The notes beneath the pieces are model-generated. The model worked only from the letters and a program-made list of their open reading frames with translations. It did no database searches and was not told the origin of the DNA. A stretch of DNA of 64,000 bases, taken from positions 12,821,421-12,885,420 of the forward strand of contig JAQFVV010012404.1 in NCBI GenBank assembly GCA_028023455.1. Direction: 5' to 3'. Both the position numbers and the translations under genes were made by a program. Positions 1 through 12,234 of the stretch are shown one piece after another; the stretch's first letter is position 1; every line of letters starts with the position of its first letter. The DNA is from Epiperipatus broadwayi (taxonomy: Eukaryota; Onychophora; Udeonychophora; Euonychophora; Peripatidae).

Positions 1-1591
1 GTGAATTTCATTAGGACCTGCAGTCTTTCCATTTTTAAGATTGCAAAGAGTTGTTTTGACTCCACTAAGCTGGATATCTGTTCAAATCTAAATTAGATAA
101 AATGGATATATTGTTAAAAGTTGTCATCTTGATTCTTGAATCATTATTGAAAAGATGATTAAAACACTTCTGTCTGTTCAAAACATCATTATCATATACA
201 AGAGTGCCATTGCTGGATTTAATATTGTGAATCATTTCTCAGAATCATGCTGCTTTCAATGAATTGAAAAAAGATCTAGAATAACCACAACCACTAATCA
301 TTTTTAAGCCTTCTTGTCAATTGTTGATGAAATTCCGTCTTTAATCTTTTTCTGCTAACAGAAAATGCCACACATTTCAATTAACTATTATAAGATCATT
401 GTCATAAAACCAACTATAATTTTTCTTTTTAGTGAACCTAAGGATAAATTTATTTGTATCCATAATACATTCTTTAAGAGAATTGCATTCTTCAATATTG
501 TAGTCCTAAAGATCTAAGTTAGCAATTTTAGTGTTTAATAGCCTTTGAAATTTATATTCTAGGCATGAACATCAATTTTCTTGTGATGCAGCTATTGTTT
601 TAATCTTGAATCATACTAATCTATAATCTGGTCAACAATATGTGCTTGTAAGTAAGTGCTCTTGTAATGTGAGTTCTTGAATGGCTGACTTCGGATTATA
701 ATGTAATCTATTAAATGCCATTCTTTTAAGTGAATTCATCCATGTTTCTTTATAATGATATTTCTGTTTAAACAGTGTATATGATCGGCTAAGCACATAC
801 TATTTTTAAAAAATGTACTTTAAGGAAGCTTTTCTCTATACTTTGTATATATTAGTCTGAGTTAAAGCTTATACTTTTATAATTACATAATGTGTTGTGT
901 ATAAATTCAATAATAACTTAATTGAATCATCCGTTGATAATCGTGATGAATAATGGACAAAAAGAAGAAAATACACAAAACATACAGTTATAATTCCCGG
1001 TTGAGACAAGAAGAAAATGTGTCTACATTAAATTTTTTTTACTTCAACTTGTAATTATTCTACATTTTCATAAAATTTTATAAATATTTAATAACAATAA
1101 TTTCTCAGAGTTTTATAATAAATAATCTGTGTACTCTTATTTTCTTTCATTGTAAAATCTCTACAACTACTGTTGCTGATTTCCAAACTTTAACTAAGAA
1201 TAATTTAATCTATGTGTTAAAATATGACTAACAAAAATAAATAAAAAGATTGAATAATAATTTATCTCAAAGTTAAATTAATAAATGCACGGATATCAAA
1301 TATGTTTTCATTTCTGGATACGATAATGTAAAAGAGGTATTATGTACACCATCTTATCCAATAATATTTCATGTTTCAGATATCGTTACTACTACAATGA
1401 TATATTCAATTCAGCAGAGTTTTCCAAGTAAGTTTGTATTTCAAATACGACCTTTAATATCATAAATATAAATGAAATGATGATGTTTATTTGGTAATGA
1501 CAAAGAGAAATATTTAAAATTAATAATTATTTTATTGCATAACAAAAATCAATAACAAGAACAAATAACTATAATAAAAATTATACAACAC

Positions 1592-1708
1592 ATTTTAATA
1601 TTAATAATCAGCCATTAAGCTAATGCATATGCGCTTTGTATATTTTGAAGTATAAATGAATACTCAAAGCACATATGCATTAGCTTAATGGCTGATTATT
1701 AATATTAC
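1592..1708. repeat. Hairpin MITE-like inverted repeat
   Basis: Arms of about 48 bp face each other across a short spacer. The left arm includes ATCAGCCATTAAGCTAATGC and the right arm its complement GCATTAGCTTAATGGCTGAT, with a few mismatches. No coding capacity is present. A third copy of the right arm lies at 1992-2040. The foldback layout suggests a non-autonomous DNA transposon. Confidence 0.7.
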
Positions 1709-1991
1709 AGTTTAATAAACATAGCGCTATATAAAATAAATATTGTATTTACATATGCTTAATTTCAAATAAGAAAGACTTATCGTAAATTCTAGAAAAT
1801 TTTGCAAGCGTCATTCATTCAGGCATAGTAAAAGTAATTTAAAGTGATAGCTTAACATCTTCGCGCTCTCATTTCCAAATGCTTAAGATTTGCCCATTCA
1901 TAAACGTTTGGGTCAAAAAGATAGATTCATTCTATCTTTTCACAAAGACTATCGTGTTTGGAAAGTGAAAGTATTAATTTATAGTTCAAAA

Positions 1992-2075
1992 TACACAAAG
2001 CGCATGTGCATTAGCTTAATGGCTGATTATTAATATTACAGTTTAATAAACATAGTGCTATATAAAATATTTACA
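1992..2075. repeat. Direct repeat of the MITE right arm and flank
   Basis: About 80 bp starting ACACAAAGCGCATGTGCATT repeats 1660-1740 in the same orientation, including the flank CAGTTTAATAAACATAG. Together with the matching ACACATTTTAATA flanks at about 1588 and 2073 this suggests a larger unit from about 1580 to 2090 bounded by related arms. Confidence 0.6.
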
Positions 2076-4699
2076 ACACATTTTAATAAAATATTACTAT
2101 TTCCTAAACTAATCCGAACTCCGGATCTGATAAGTGTTAAATCATACTGTGTCGTGAAGACAATTACATTTATCAATCTTTTATAAAATAATCCTCAATA
2201 TTGCAGGATAGTGACTATTATAATAATCAAAGTTAAATGTCTTATGAACATTCTTAAATGATTTATTTTACCTACTAATCAATTATTTATAACCTCATTT
2301 ACAAATAAGGGGAAAATTTTTTCATTCTTTTAAAATAAACAAGTATAATTCATTGCTTTGCAGACCCAAATGATAATTTACCACAATGGGCTTATTTATT
2401 TTTGTCTTGAGATCCCTTTCTGGATTCAACTTCAGGCTTTAGCTTCAAGAAAGTGCTGCTTCATCAACACAAAGTACAAGAAAATCATTAGATACTTATT
2501 AAACACTAGATAATAGTAAAAATTTAATATTAATCAGGATGAGTGATATATAAAACATTCTTTACAGACTTACGTATCTACATAAGGGTAACTCCACTTA
2601 ATTTTGAGGTCAAATATTAAGAAGTCATAAACATTATTCTTTCTTAAGGTAACAACTGTTTAGTATAATTTAACTGATTACTAATATTTAAGCCCAATTC
2701 TCACATAAATTACATTTAATCCCATTCAATCTTAACACTAATTGTAATATCAAATAAAATATTACCTTTTACCAGAATACTGAAATATCTGAGAAAATTT
2801 TTATTTACATTTGCAAAATACTATAATATGACTTAACTAAGAAATTAGAAAGTATTCCACATAATTCATTTAATTTATGGAACTATTCATTTCACTTTTA
2901 AGTTATCCATTCTGGAATAGCATAAAAATATGAAATTACATTTAATATGGTTATTAATCCAAGATAATTCATTTTTTTAAAAAATCACATCACTTGGTTG
3001 TTCATTATATCCTATATTTGTTTGGAGGATCCATAATTTATAAATAGCATTTAAAATATATCTTGATAATCCATTATCCTTTTTTTTTAATATTCACATT
3101 TTAGGCACTGATAATCCTTAATGCAATTATTTCTAGATATTAAACACATTAATAGTTTTGTTGTAAGTAACGGTTACATTCCTTAAACAGATTTTATTTT
3201 ATCCAAAAATCTTGGCATTCAGCACTTTATTAATTCCAAATATAAAGTTATTTCATTCATTTTTGATCATTAAATCTATTACTTTAATAATTAAGATTGA
3301 TCACTGATACAGCAAAGTTTATTATCCATTAGCAAGAATGATCTTTCATTTTTAAAGCAAAATTGGTTTCTGTAGTACCAAATTTGTATGAAGCATATTT
3401 GATTTTAAAAATACTATTATTTAAAAATATTGTTTTCTTGTATCACTGAAGATGAGATCAAATTCATTTCTTTGAGACTTACAAATATCCTTTCACGTAG
3501 TGAAGAGACTAATCTTTTATATGTTCAGCAACTTGTTTTAAATTTAGAATTACAGTTCTTCCAAAATATGAAGAACATACAGTGATTTGTTAATAATGAG
3601 ACAGTATATTAGCAATTTATTACAACAAATGAGATTTCTTGAAATAAAAATTTTATGAATTAGATTGATAGTCTTCTGATTATTTTGTTGTGGTCCATTT
3701 CTCCCAAAAATGATGATGGTGAAGTCAAATGCTTAACCAGGCACTTGCCTAGTTAAAACTTCAGCCTGTCATCAGGTTAATGAAAAACAAAATAGCTATT
3801 TAAAAGTTAGGACTAGATTAGATCCTATAAGCACTGAAAATTTTTGTACAGTCTGATTTTCCCACAATTTCTCATACTGATGAGTGCATATTGTCTAGAT
3901 GATATAATATTCTCCATTATGCACTGGGGTTTTTGTTTTTTTCCAGGAAGATTGCCATAGATTCTGCCACTCAAAATATTAAAGTTAAGATTTTTAAAAT
4001 AAAGGCAGTATTGATTTCTATTTCTGGATTTTAAATCAAAACAGTTTTACAAAGATTTTTATAATCGTAAAATGTCAACTCCGCTTCTAAACATTTTTAA
4101 ATTGGTCTTTTAATAAGTAATTTATATTTTTAATAATCTTTGTTAAATTAAATTTTAAATATTAAAATTTGAAATCTTTCAAGCACACAAACTCACATAT
4201 AAAACAATAACTTTTTTTATTTATAATTAAAATGTAATGTATTTATACTATTTTTATTTTTGAATTATTAATGGTGTTTGTGTATCATTTCTTTTGCTTT
4301 ATATATTCAACAATTATATTTTTTAATAAAAATAGCAGTAAAAAACATATATATTTTCTTCATACAAAATTAATAGAAGTCTATCTAAAAATCAGCTATA
4401 AAGCTATTCAAAAATTCCTTATAAATGTTGTATGAGAGACTATTTAAATATTGTAATAATTATATTTTATACTATTTTACCAAATGAAAGTGATAAATAC
4501 ATTTGCTTAACTATGAAAACTAAATTAAAGCCAATAAAATTTTTATATAGCTAATTTACAACATAACTGTAATGTTTCCAATAACTTTTGGCCAAAGTCT
4601 ATTACATGCATTTAAATTCTCCATGAAGAAAAATTTAACCCTTTAATGATATTACTATAATAAGAGAAATAAAAGTTTTCCTTATCTGAATTTTCTGAA

Positions 4700-5060
4700 T
4701 TTAAGGTTGCAATATAGACACCAATAAAATGAACACTACTACAATATTGTGCAAAGGGAAGTTTTAACACCATTAACCTTTCATTGATTCAAAGAGAAAT
4801 TTCAGCAGTAGAAGATACCAAATTAGGCTTTATAGTAAATCCACATAATTCATTCTCCTTTCATTGGCTGACCAGTCTTTCCAAACAACTTGCATCCAGC
4901 CATCTGTTCAATTTTCTTCTGGGAGACAAATTTCACTATGAACAGCTATATCAATCTTAAATCTTTACAGTTTCTTAGCCACTAGTGCAGTCCTCTGTTT
5001 TGGTCTTGAAGAGTTTGCATTAAGTAAAGGTACATTCCATTTTCTAGATTTAGAAAAAAT
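4700..5060 (-). pseudogene. RTE endonuclease N-terminal remnant (copy A)
   Basis: Read on the minus strand this stretch gives the WNV opening of an APE-type endonuclease, then RTALVAKKL and RFKIDIAVHSEICLPEEN, with in-frame stops. In active relatives the matching motif is a WNV-R-TL start followed by an ALSET-type catalytic glutamate; here the glutamate of HSEI is still visible. The endonuclease nicks the target DNA to prime reverse transcription. The same peptide block appears in copy B (about 38620-38800) and copy C (about 18180-18300), so the family call does not depend on one reading. It is non-functional. Confidence 0.65.
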
Positions 5061-5689
5061 TAGATTTGTAATACTTAACCTTTAATACTACCATTGTTTC
5101 GTGTTTTACCACCATTACTAGTATTATTATTACTGTTCTTATTATTTTTACCAACTGAAATGAGTAATTTCCAGGTATGACAACCTAGCCAGACTGTGAA
5201 ACAGACCATTGTTGAGGCTGCGTAAACATACAATCTTGCCATCTAAAATTCCTACCACATTGAAATCCTGTTCCAAACTGACTCATTAGTATTTCTGTAG
5301 AGTAATTTTCATTATATATAATCTTGCCAGCTGAAACTCCTACCACACTGAAATCCTGTTTCAAACTGACTCATTAATATTTCTGTAGGGTAATTTTCAC
5401 TATACCATTCTCATGCAAGATAGAAACTGGTTTCTATCCGCTATTCATTAGTGATTGTACTGCCTCATGCAAAGATCATATATAATACTGTCAGTCTGCT
5501 AAGTATGTACCTCATTGCTTTTAGAGCTAAAGAAAAAAAAGGAATTGTAATCAGAAATGCTGTGCACGTATGAGTTGTGTTACATAGACACAATTCCATT
5601 GTCACAATTATAAGGAGACAGTAATAACTCTTGGTTATATTTATGGATTTTTGTTTTGAATTGTATTTTAATCATTGCATTAGGTTGAA

Positions 5690-6010
5690 CAAGAATTATA
5701 AATGTAAACAAATTTCTTTTTTATAGGGAAATTTATCAATAGAAATTTGGATCTTTATATATATATAAATAAAATACTTGCTCTTCTTCTTTATAAATCT
5801 TGTTTTTTTATATGAACTATTATAAAATAAGTAAAAAAACACTTCAACATTTTGACTATATTTTTTTATAGTCTTTATCAAGGAACAAACTAAAAAATAC
5901 ATAAAAACAATAAATATAAATACAAATATTCCACAACAATCCAAATACATATAACAAATACAAATAACTCTTATTTTAAAACTCTTCCAACATTTGTAAC
6001 AAGACAGAAA
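5690..6010 (-). mobile_element. Penelope-type 3' tail repeat, family 1, copy 1
   Basis: This block is the reverse complement of 13.0-13.28 kb: both share a run reading ATTTGTATTTGTTATATGTA on their sense strand, then AGTTTGTTCCTTGATAAAG and a hairpin. The short open frame through it is not a convincing protein. The hairpin at 5842-5882 resembles a degenerate hammerhead core. I assign it to a Penelope-like or related element only by the resemblance of its tail to the GIY-YIG element at 51-52.6 kb. Confidence 0.5.
5842..5882 (-). ncRNA. Degenerate hammerhead-like hairpin, family 1
   Basis: On the minus strand UUGAUAA is followed by one base, a GACUAU/AUAGUC stem and AAAAU in place of GAAAC. 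Relative to the hammerhead consensus CUGANGA the C3-G8 pair is replaced by U-A, and G12 is lost. It is very probably inactive, but it matches the copy at 13201-13240. Confidence 0.35.
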
Positions 6011-6129
6011 ATAAGGATTAATAAGAGAGGATTTGAGGTTACAATGTTCCACAGTTGCGTAGCCATTAGTAACAGTATATCACAATAGGATTGAATTATA
6101 CAATGGGAAAACATCCCAAATAAAATATA

Positions 6130-6690
6130 AATTTAAATATAAAAGGAATGGTAATGAATATAACAAGAGATTAGCACAGAACTGACTATAAGTTTACCAG
6201 CATTACTCAATTAATCATCATCATGAATGATTAACAATAAAAGTAAATCAGCAGTCAATCTTGTAACTATTTGAATATGGTTCACTATAGACCAGGCTAA
6301 TTATTTAACCACTGTTAAACCTAGGTCAGGGATACAAACTAACTATCTGGATGCACATACTTAGATGCTACTCCAGAAACATACAACAATAAGTCAAATA
6401 ATGCTGGGATACTAAAAAGATCCTGACTATCAATGCTCAGGCCACTTAGTACCATTAATGTACTGGCCAATTGTAAATGAAATTTCTCGAGAAATAATAA
6501 AATGAAATGTAGTGCATGAACTTTAAAGGATATCCCTTTTGCAACAACCAGGATCATCACCTGGATGTCCATAACACCAAATATAAACCCCTAGCTCAGG
6601 AAGCAAGAACTCTATAAACTATTACTGCGAGCAAGACAAATAAGCTTACTGTAAATCACTTCAAATAATTCCTAGGATTATCCTATTATA
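6130..6690 (-). repeat. 0.55-kb interspersed repeat, copy 1
   Basis: The reverse complement of this region aligns along most of its length with 24540-25140. Shared blocks include GGATATCCTTTAAAGTTCAT, ACATTAATGGTACTAAGTGG, TTAGCCTGGTC, ACAAGATTGACTG and ATGCTGGTAAACTTATAGT. It has no clear protein; a 77-codon frame on this strand is broken in the other copy. The segment TGGTACTAAGTGG-C-T-AGAGCA of the second copy loosely resembles a Pol III A box, so a SINE is possible but unproven. Confidence 0.65.
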
Positions 6691-6699
6691 AGTAAATGG

Positions 6700-8560
6700 T
6701 TTTATTGGGATCATTTAGAAAACACATTGCAATTTATGAACAGGAATTGGATAGAATAAAGAAATTAAGACTAAAAAAATATATTTTAAAAACAATTACT
6801 TAATAACCAATTGATTAACAATAAAAAAAAAAGACATGATAGAATGAAATTTTAAACATTCATCTTATTAAAAAATATATTTTCATAAAAATTATAACCA
6901 CTTAGTTGATTTCTGTTCGTAAATTAATTTTTAATTAATTATATTATTTCTTTAAAATAACTTTAAGAATTGCAAAAAAAAAAACATTTTCAAAATAAAA
7001 GATAATCTTTGATTTAGTTTAATTAACCTTTTGTTAAAATTTTAGGAGGGAAAAATGAATGAAAAAAAAAAAACATGTTTTTAAAAAACATTTAAATTTG
7101 CGAAAAATTAAATTTTCTAAAAACTTTTATAATTTTGAAGAGAAAATTGACTGAATTTAAAAATAAATAAATTACAATTTAACAATATTAACTTAATGAA
7201 AATATTTAAAATTGTCAATTTTTACAAAAAAATCCAAAATTCTTTTTTTTAAATATACATGAAAATTTAGTGTTCACACAAAAATATTTTTAACCATGAT
7301 TTGATTCTTCTGTAAAGACCTTCCCAATTATAATTTCCAGTTGCTTTATTCTTACAGGATACTACACATGAACATGGTTAACTTGTCCTAACAGCAAAAT
7401 TTTATCCATTTTCTTTTAATAAAATTTTCAGGTGAGACTAACAGATAGAGGCTCATGCTTTTGGTTGAAAACAACATTGTAGATTACTTTAGGAGTTAGC
7501 TTTCTCTACATTTTTATTTCAGTAAAGGCAGATTACTTGGAGGAAGATATTGTCTAGCTTTTAGCTGAATTTAGCATATAATTCTCATTGTACAAACCAT
7601 TTTTATGACCAATTCATAATATGATAAAAACTTAATTAAAACTTCTGCTATTCTATGCAATAGCTTGATAAAAACTGCTTTTTTTTCTTTAGCAGGTGGA
7701 TTAGGACTTGACTGCTCTCTTTTCAACAGGTAAGTTAGAAATAATTTATTCTTTTTCAGCTGCTGGATTAAGACTTGACTATTCTCTTCAATAATTAGGT
7801 AAGGAATATTATCTTCTTACAAGATACTTGAGTCTTCTGTCTTATTTACACCCCCCATTATTTTTTTCTAGAACAATCTTGCCTACAAGCCAATCACAAT
7901 CTGTCTCCAACATGACGAGTTTTATAATAGCTAATTAGATAGTTTTTTAAATATAATTGTTTAACTATTTCCCTCCTTAGTCATAGACATTAAAAAACAA
8001 GTTAGGAACTTAAATTAACATCATAAAGTTATTGACATTACTTTCTAATTAAAAAAAAAATTCTTGCAAAAGGAAAACAAGATTATTGTACATTTTCATA
8101 ATGTATTTTAAAACTACTAATTTATTATAATTACTGAAGAGAATTAAAAAAATTGTTTATATTCTATTATTTTCTCTCACTTATATAATCACTTATAACT
8201 TATTAAAATGTTCCCATATTAAAATCATATTATTATTTAACAAATTTTAATGATTGAGAATTCTCATACTATCTTATTGAGACTTGAAATATTTACTTAA
8301 TTGAAAAACCATAATTATTATAAAAAATATGCATGGGAAAATTAAATATTATTTTCCCCATTGCTTAAATAATTCTATATTAAACCTGAGGAACATGCTA
8401 TTGACTTATCTAATTATTTTTAATTCAGCTATGTAGCCAACTGGTTACATTACCTTGATCTTATATGGGAAATGGAATTGAGTTGAACCCCTTTCTTGAT
8501 ATTTTAATTTGACTCAGCCAATTTCATTTCACTACAACAAAAATTTGTTACTCATACTCA
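6700..8560. other. A/T-rich spacer, no gene recognised
   Basis: This stretch is dominated by A/T runs. No conserved protein or element end is evident. The one structured item is a tandem pair of exon-like segments at 7693-7798, listed separately. Confidence 0.5.
7693..7798 (+). repeat. Tandem pair of short exon-like segments with splice signals
   Basis: Two related 37-39 bp segments (7693-7729 and 7760-7798) share GGATTA-GACTTGACT-TTCTCTT. Each is preceded by a pyrimidine tract ending in TTTAG or TTCAG and followed by a donor, GTAAGT or GTAAGG. The first has one open frame (GGLGLDCSLFN); the second meets a stop in the matching frame. They could be duplicated micro-exons or a plain tandem duplication; nothing nearby identifies a host gene. 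Confidence 0.3.
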
Positions 8561-8809
8561 GCTGTGCATTACCATTTTCACAGATTTACAAGCTCGAATA
8601 TGATTTATTAAGCTATGTTGGGATATTTGTTCAAAAGTAACTGCCTCATCACTTTTTTGATATTTTTTTCTGGAGATGGGGTATGAATGCCTGATTACAG
8701 CATTATGTTATACATAAACGTCATCACAGAACATAAGTTTGCAATGCTGCATGAGCACTGCAAAAACTATCTCAGTTTAAGTACAATGCAACTTATTACC
8801 CAGAGAGTA

Positions 8810-9040
8810 TATTAAAAAATGACCAAAGAAATATTTGCCAAGTGGAATACCTTGCTCATTTACTTTATGAGACATAATTTTGTGCCTGATAGAAAACTCA
8901 GTATTCTATTGATAGAAAGCCCTGCTCTTCCGGGGGGCTTATTTAGAAAAAGTTTAAAACTTAGGTGCAATGCTGAGATAAAACTTTGGAGGCATCGTGA
9001 ACATACCATATCTCTACATCTATAAAACATCATCTATCCA
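8810..9040 (+). pseudogene. pogo/Tigger-like transposase fragment
   Basis: A 68-codon frame starting at 8819 reads WMTKEIFAKW-like sequence followed by HNFVP, then LSILLIESPALPGG and LRCNAEIKL. Tigger/pogo DDE transposases have WMT-F-WF, then LLLLDNAPSHP with the second catalytic aspartate, then a V-FLPPNTTSL-QP segment. Here the LLDNAP block has decayed to LLIESPA, so the aspartate is gone, and the following block RHREHTISLHL corresponds to PPNTTSLLQ. It is a short, inactive piece with no terminal repeats recognised. The family match is my reading of motif order, not a search. Confidence 0.45.
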
Positions 9041-9239
9041 CCATCAGCACTGAAAGCAAAGCTATTATATTTGATATTTACCTCCAATCTCTGTAAAGTA
9101 GCTTTTTCTCCTCAATTTCTGTTTTATCATTTTGTTTTTTCTTGTTTTCTGATCATGATCAGATCGCTTATAATAACTCACTATGTTCAGAGGTGATATA
9201 CTTTTGGTTCATCTAATTTATTTGTGTTCTAGCAGGGAA

Positions 9240-10560
9240 TGAAGAACCAGATCCCCAATGTAAAGATCTAGAAGTAACCTTCACCAAGGAAATACTCAAG
9301 TTTTGGTAGGACTATTGATGCTACCAGTTGATCTCCATTTTCTCTTCCATGGTGGTTCTTCATCTCTTCTGTCCTGGTACCATGGTGGTGGCTTGATTTT
9401 TTGCTTTTCATATTGGATGACATTCATATGTAGATTATTGTCTCGACTAAATATGCTGACTTAATTGGATGTTTAAATCCCCCTTTTTTTTCAGCATATG
9501 CAAGTTTGCTTCTGTCAAATGCATTTGACAGTTCAGCTATCTGCTCAAATATATGTCTGTCTGTGCCAATTACCATCCTTTCAATATGGCTTGGGAAGCT
9601 GGGTCTTAATATTATTATTATTCATAGTTCTGAGAGAGGATCTACAGTGAATGCTCTCAAATTTTATCACTTGTTTTCTAAAAAATGGAGTATAGGGCTC
9701 ATAAGAAGGACACTTTTTTTGGGATTTTTTTATGTTTAATCCCTTTCTAGTAATCCTCACTCCAGTAGCACTTCATGAGTGCTTGCTTTAAATCAATAAA
9801 ATTATGAGGAGGGATGAGTAACAAATTCTACCATGCTTGGGTTGCACATTGAAGATGAACTACAAGCTATTGCTAGCTTTGCCTCTTCAGTCAAGACATT
9901 AATACTGAAATATATTTTCAGACTTGAAAAATTCAATGGATGCCTCACTAGCATTATCTGGAAAAGTCCTTATTTTAATGAATTGGTTTACAGTTCCAGG
10001 CATTTGCTTTATATATTGACTATCTATATTTGCCTCTTCTATTTTCTAGGTTCTTCTCTTTTTAATGTAGATATAGATATTTTTTTGTCAGTTTTCCAAC
10101 TTTTTTACTCTTTTTCTGACTTTGTCATCATCTCTGACTTGCAGCAATTGAATTTGGTTAGCCAGGTCCCCTATTTGTTCTTGTACGGATTCCAGGCTTC
10201 TTTGACTTTCATTATTCAGATACTATTGCCTGTTGCATTTGATTTATTTTATTATCCATTATTTCTTGTATCTATTTTATTTTCTTATCTTGTTGTTCTT
10301 TGTTTTGTCTCACTTCATTCAAAACTTCTCTAATTTGTTTGATTCAGTATGCTATTTCATTAGCCATATTCTTACTGTTTTTTTCTATTTTCTGTGGCAG
10401 CAGTTGAAATTCTTCTCCTTTTTTTATCATCCTCTTGTCTTTGCTCTTCTTTCTTTTTATTATCCCCTTCTCTTTGTTTATTATTTTTTTCTCTTTGTTA
10501 ATCTCTCTTTTTATTATTTGCTTCTTTTTGATCATTTCTTTTTTATCGTTCTCCTATCTT
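9240..10560 (-). pseudogene. Retrotransposon gag remnant (gypsy/Arc-like), minus strand
   Basis: Read right to left, the region begins with a lysine/glutamate-rich coiled-coil stretch (10535-10210: IKREINKEKK, KIEKNSKNMANEIAY, IREVLNEVRQNKEQQDKKIK). A capsid-like part follows with IRTFPDNASEASIEFF near 9930-9960 and FIDLKQALMKCYWSEDY near 9780-9800. Near 9500-9600 it reads FPSHIERMVIGTDRHIFEQI then AELSNAFDRSKLAYAE, typical of the C-terminal capsid lobe of Metaviridae-type gag. A basic tail (PPPWYQDRRDEEPPWKRKW) lies near 9330-9400. Several frameshifts and stops break it, and no zinc knuckle, protease or pol was found beside it. LTRs of this copy were not identified. Confidence 0.6.
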
Positions 10561-10680
10561 TGTTTATCTTCTTCTCTTTGTGGGTCACTCTTTTTATTAT
10601 CCCACTTTCTCTTTGGTCATCTCTCTTTTTATTGTTCTTTTATTTGTTTAAACATTTCTAATAATGGGAATAACATGGAA
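9480..10680. other. Strand-asymmetric pyrimidine-rich tract
   Basis: The plus strand is strongly T/C-rich because the minus strand encodes the Lys/Glu-rich gag coiled coil. The several long plus-strand frames rich in Phe, Leu and Ser in this interval are shadows of that bias, not membrane proteins. Confidence 0.6.
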
Positions 10681-11109
10681 GATCCTCTATTCTCTGGGTT
10701 CTTTCCTTTGCTTGATCATTTTCTTTCAAATCACATTCTTCTTCCATCTTTTCCACTTTTCCTCTTGTCAGCATAGATATTTCTGTTATAGACTTTTACT
10801 CTTTGAAAAAAACAAATTACTTTTTTACACAGAAATACAAATATGAATTTTAAAGATATCTCACAAAATAAGTTTAACATCAACTCCTCTTCCATGCAAC
10901 CATATTTCATCTTACATAACATTACTACTATATTATTATTACCCCTAATCTGGCTTTCTTTCAACCATGTTGTCTCAATAGTTGATTTTATTTGATTAAT
11001 TTATTTCCCCGGCTTTATCCTCCAATTCTATCCTGTTCATGGGTGTGTGACTGATTTCTATTGCCCTAATATTTTTATTATAAGTACATATGCATGCACA
11101 AAAAGAATT

Positions 11110-11195
11110 TCTGTCAAGAATCATTGGTTCTTGTTGATGAGCAACCACATCCCACTGGATGGCGCAGTTATCATGCTAAAACTATAAAATATGAT
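11110..11195 (+). repeat. Left arm of an 85-bp diverged inverted repeat
   Basis: The segment with TTGTTGATGAGCAACC and CCCACTGGATGGCGCAGTTA is matched in inverted orientation at 12235-12320 (on that strand CATTGATGAACCAAC and CCCATTGGATGGCGCTGTTT). Both encode a related peptide, VDEQPHPTGWRSYHAKT here and VIDEPTYPIGWRCFHAKT there, so the similarity may reflect coding sequence rather than transposon ends. Confidence 0.5.
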
Positions 11196-12141
11196 CATTC
11201 ACGGGCCGTTAATTATAATCATTTTGATGTGTTTTTTGTAATGCGAAAATAAAAACAAAAGAAAATCGTCTTTTTTAAATATTATTTAATTTTAAATATT
11301 ATTTTTTATTAACGTATACAAATTAAATGATAATAATAAATGTAAAATAAAATAAAGAAATTGCAATTTGATTCGTCTTTTTTAATTTTCTTTTTATTAG
11401 AAAAATCAATTTTCTATTGGAGATTTTTTTACTGGGGTTACAGCTTTTTTTTTTTTGCTGTTTACAGCTATTTTTTATTTCAAATAGAATCACAACTAAA
11501 AGTAAAAGTTGTTCCGGTTAGTTTTAGGGTTAGGTTTACGGTTAAAATAAAAAATATCAAAATCGTATTTTTGTAAATATTTTTTTTTACTAACATCTAT
11601 AAAATAAATGATAACAATAAACGTAAACTATATTCAACAAAGTATAACAGTAGTCAGAGAAAAGAAAGAAACTAAAACTTTTTAAAACGACAACAAATAT
11701 ATATATATAAAATGTTTATAATATATGCTTTTTATGACATTTAAAAAAACAGTGTACAATTATACTTTTCTTACTGGATATTTTTGTGTTAACGCTCTTT
11801 TTTATTTCAAAAATATACACACTCATGGAAATGTTACGAACAGTACGTTACTTGACGCGTTACCTAATTCCAATTCACTTTATACATATATCTCGTCAAC
11901 ATTTACTATTTAAAACTTCAATACACTACGGTGTAAAAAGTCTGTTAATTATTACTTTACAAAATCTGAACATTTCAATACTTTAAAATATAAAAAAATC
12001 CAATGAAAATAACATTTCCATCCAATTAAAAAAAACACACCCTCTCCCCAAGCCGTAATCTTTTTATAAACTGCGCGAATTGGGAAAATGTATTTGCTAC
12101 GTAAACATACATGCTGTACTGCGACACGACATAGTGGCCTG

Positions 12142-12191
12142 CAATCTGTAGTACAACATAAAAGGTCAATCTGTAGTACAACATAAAAGGT
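12142..12191 (+). repeat. 25-bp perfect tandem duplication
   Basis: A 25-bp unit beginning CAATCTGTAGTACAACATAA occurs twice back to back with no mismatch, so it is recent or selected. It sits just outside the inner edge of the right inverted-repeat arm. Confidence 0.85.
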
Positions 12192-12234
12192 ATTGTAGAA
12201 AACGCGGGTTCAACCGTGTCGGCTGCAGAAACGG

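Larger units (their letters stand above)
880..4560. other. Large A/T-rich block inserted in RTE copy A, no genes seen
   Basis: Copy B runs directly from sequence matching A before about 880 to sequence matching A after about 4560, so this block is extra in A. I see no coding sequence. It contains the hairpin MITE and its repeated arm at 1.59-2.08 kb, and a short stem-loop near 3730-3757 (arms TTAACCAGGCA and TGCCTAGTTAA). The ends carry no convincing terminal repeats, so it may be several nested insertions. Confidence 0.4.
1..5640 (-). mobile_element. RTE-type (CFDP2-like) non-LTR retrotransposon, copy A, decayed and cut by the window edge
   Basis: The minus strand carries broken coding sequence for the apurinic endonuclease of an RTE LINE: the segment around 4810-5050 reads WNVPLLNANSS, then RTALVAKKL and RFKIDIA, matching the start of CFDP2/BovB-type endonucleases. 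Positions 600-780 encode a WMHLKRWHLIDYIIIR-like endonuclease end, and 1-130 encode the linker before the reverse transcriptase (SLVESKQLFAILKMERLQ). The RT itself would lie left of position 1. Stops and frameshifts are frequent, so it is dead. It is colinear with copy B at 35.2-39.7 kb, which supports the extent given; the outer end near 5640 is approximate. Compared with B it holds roughly 3.7 kb of extra DNA between about 880 and 4560. Confidence 0.7.

Noticed and set aside
3700-3790. CUGAUGA on the minus strand near 3770 with a downstream stem-loop, considered as a hammerhead
   Set aside because: GAAG rather than GAAA follows, the spacing is wrong and no cleavage triplet or stem I fits.
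5696-6052. 118-codon minus frame rich in Ile, Tyr and Lys
   Set aside because: It runs through the family 1 repeat and its A/T-rich flank, and the second copy at 13 kb does not keep the frame.
10233-10776. Phe/Leu/Ser-rich plus-strand frames resembling membrane proteins
   Set aside because: They are the antisense shadow of the Lys/Glu-rich gag coiled coil on the minus strand.
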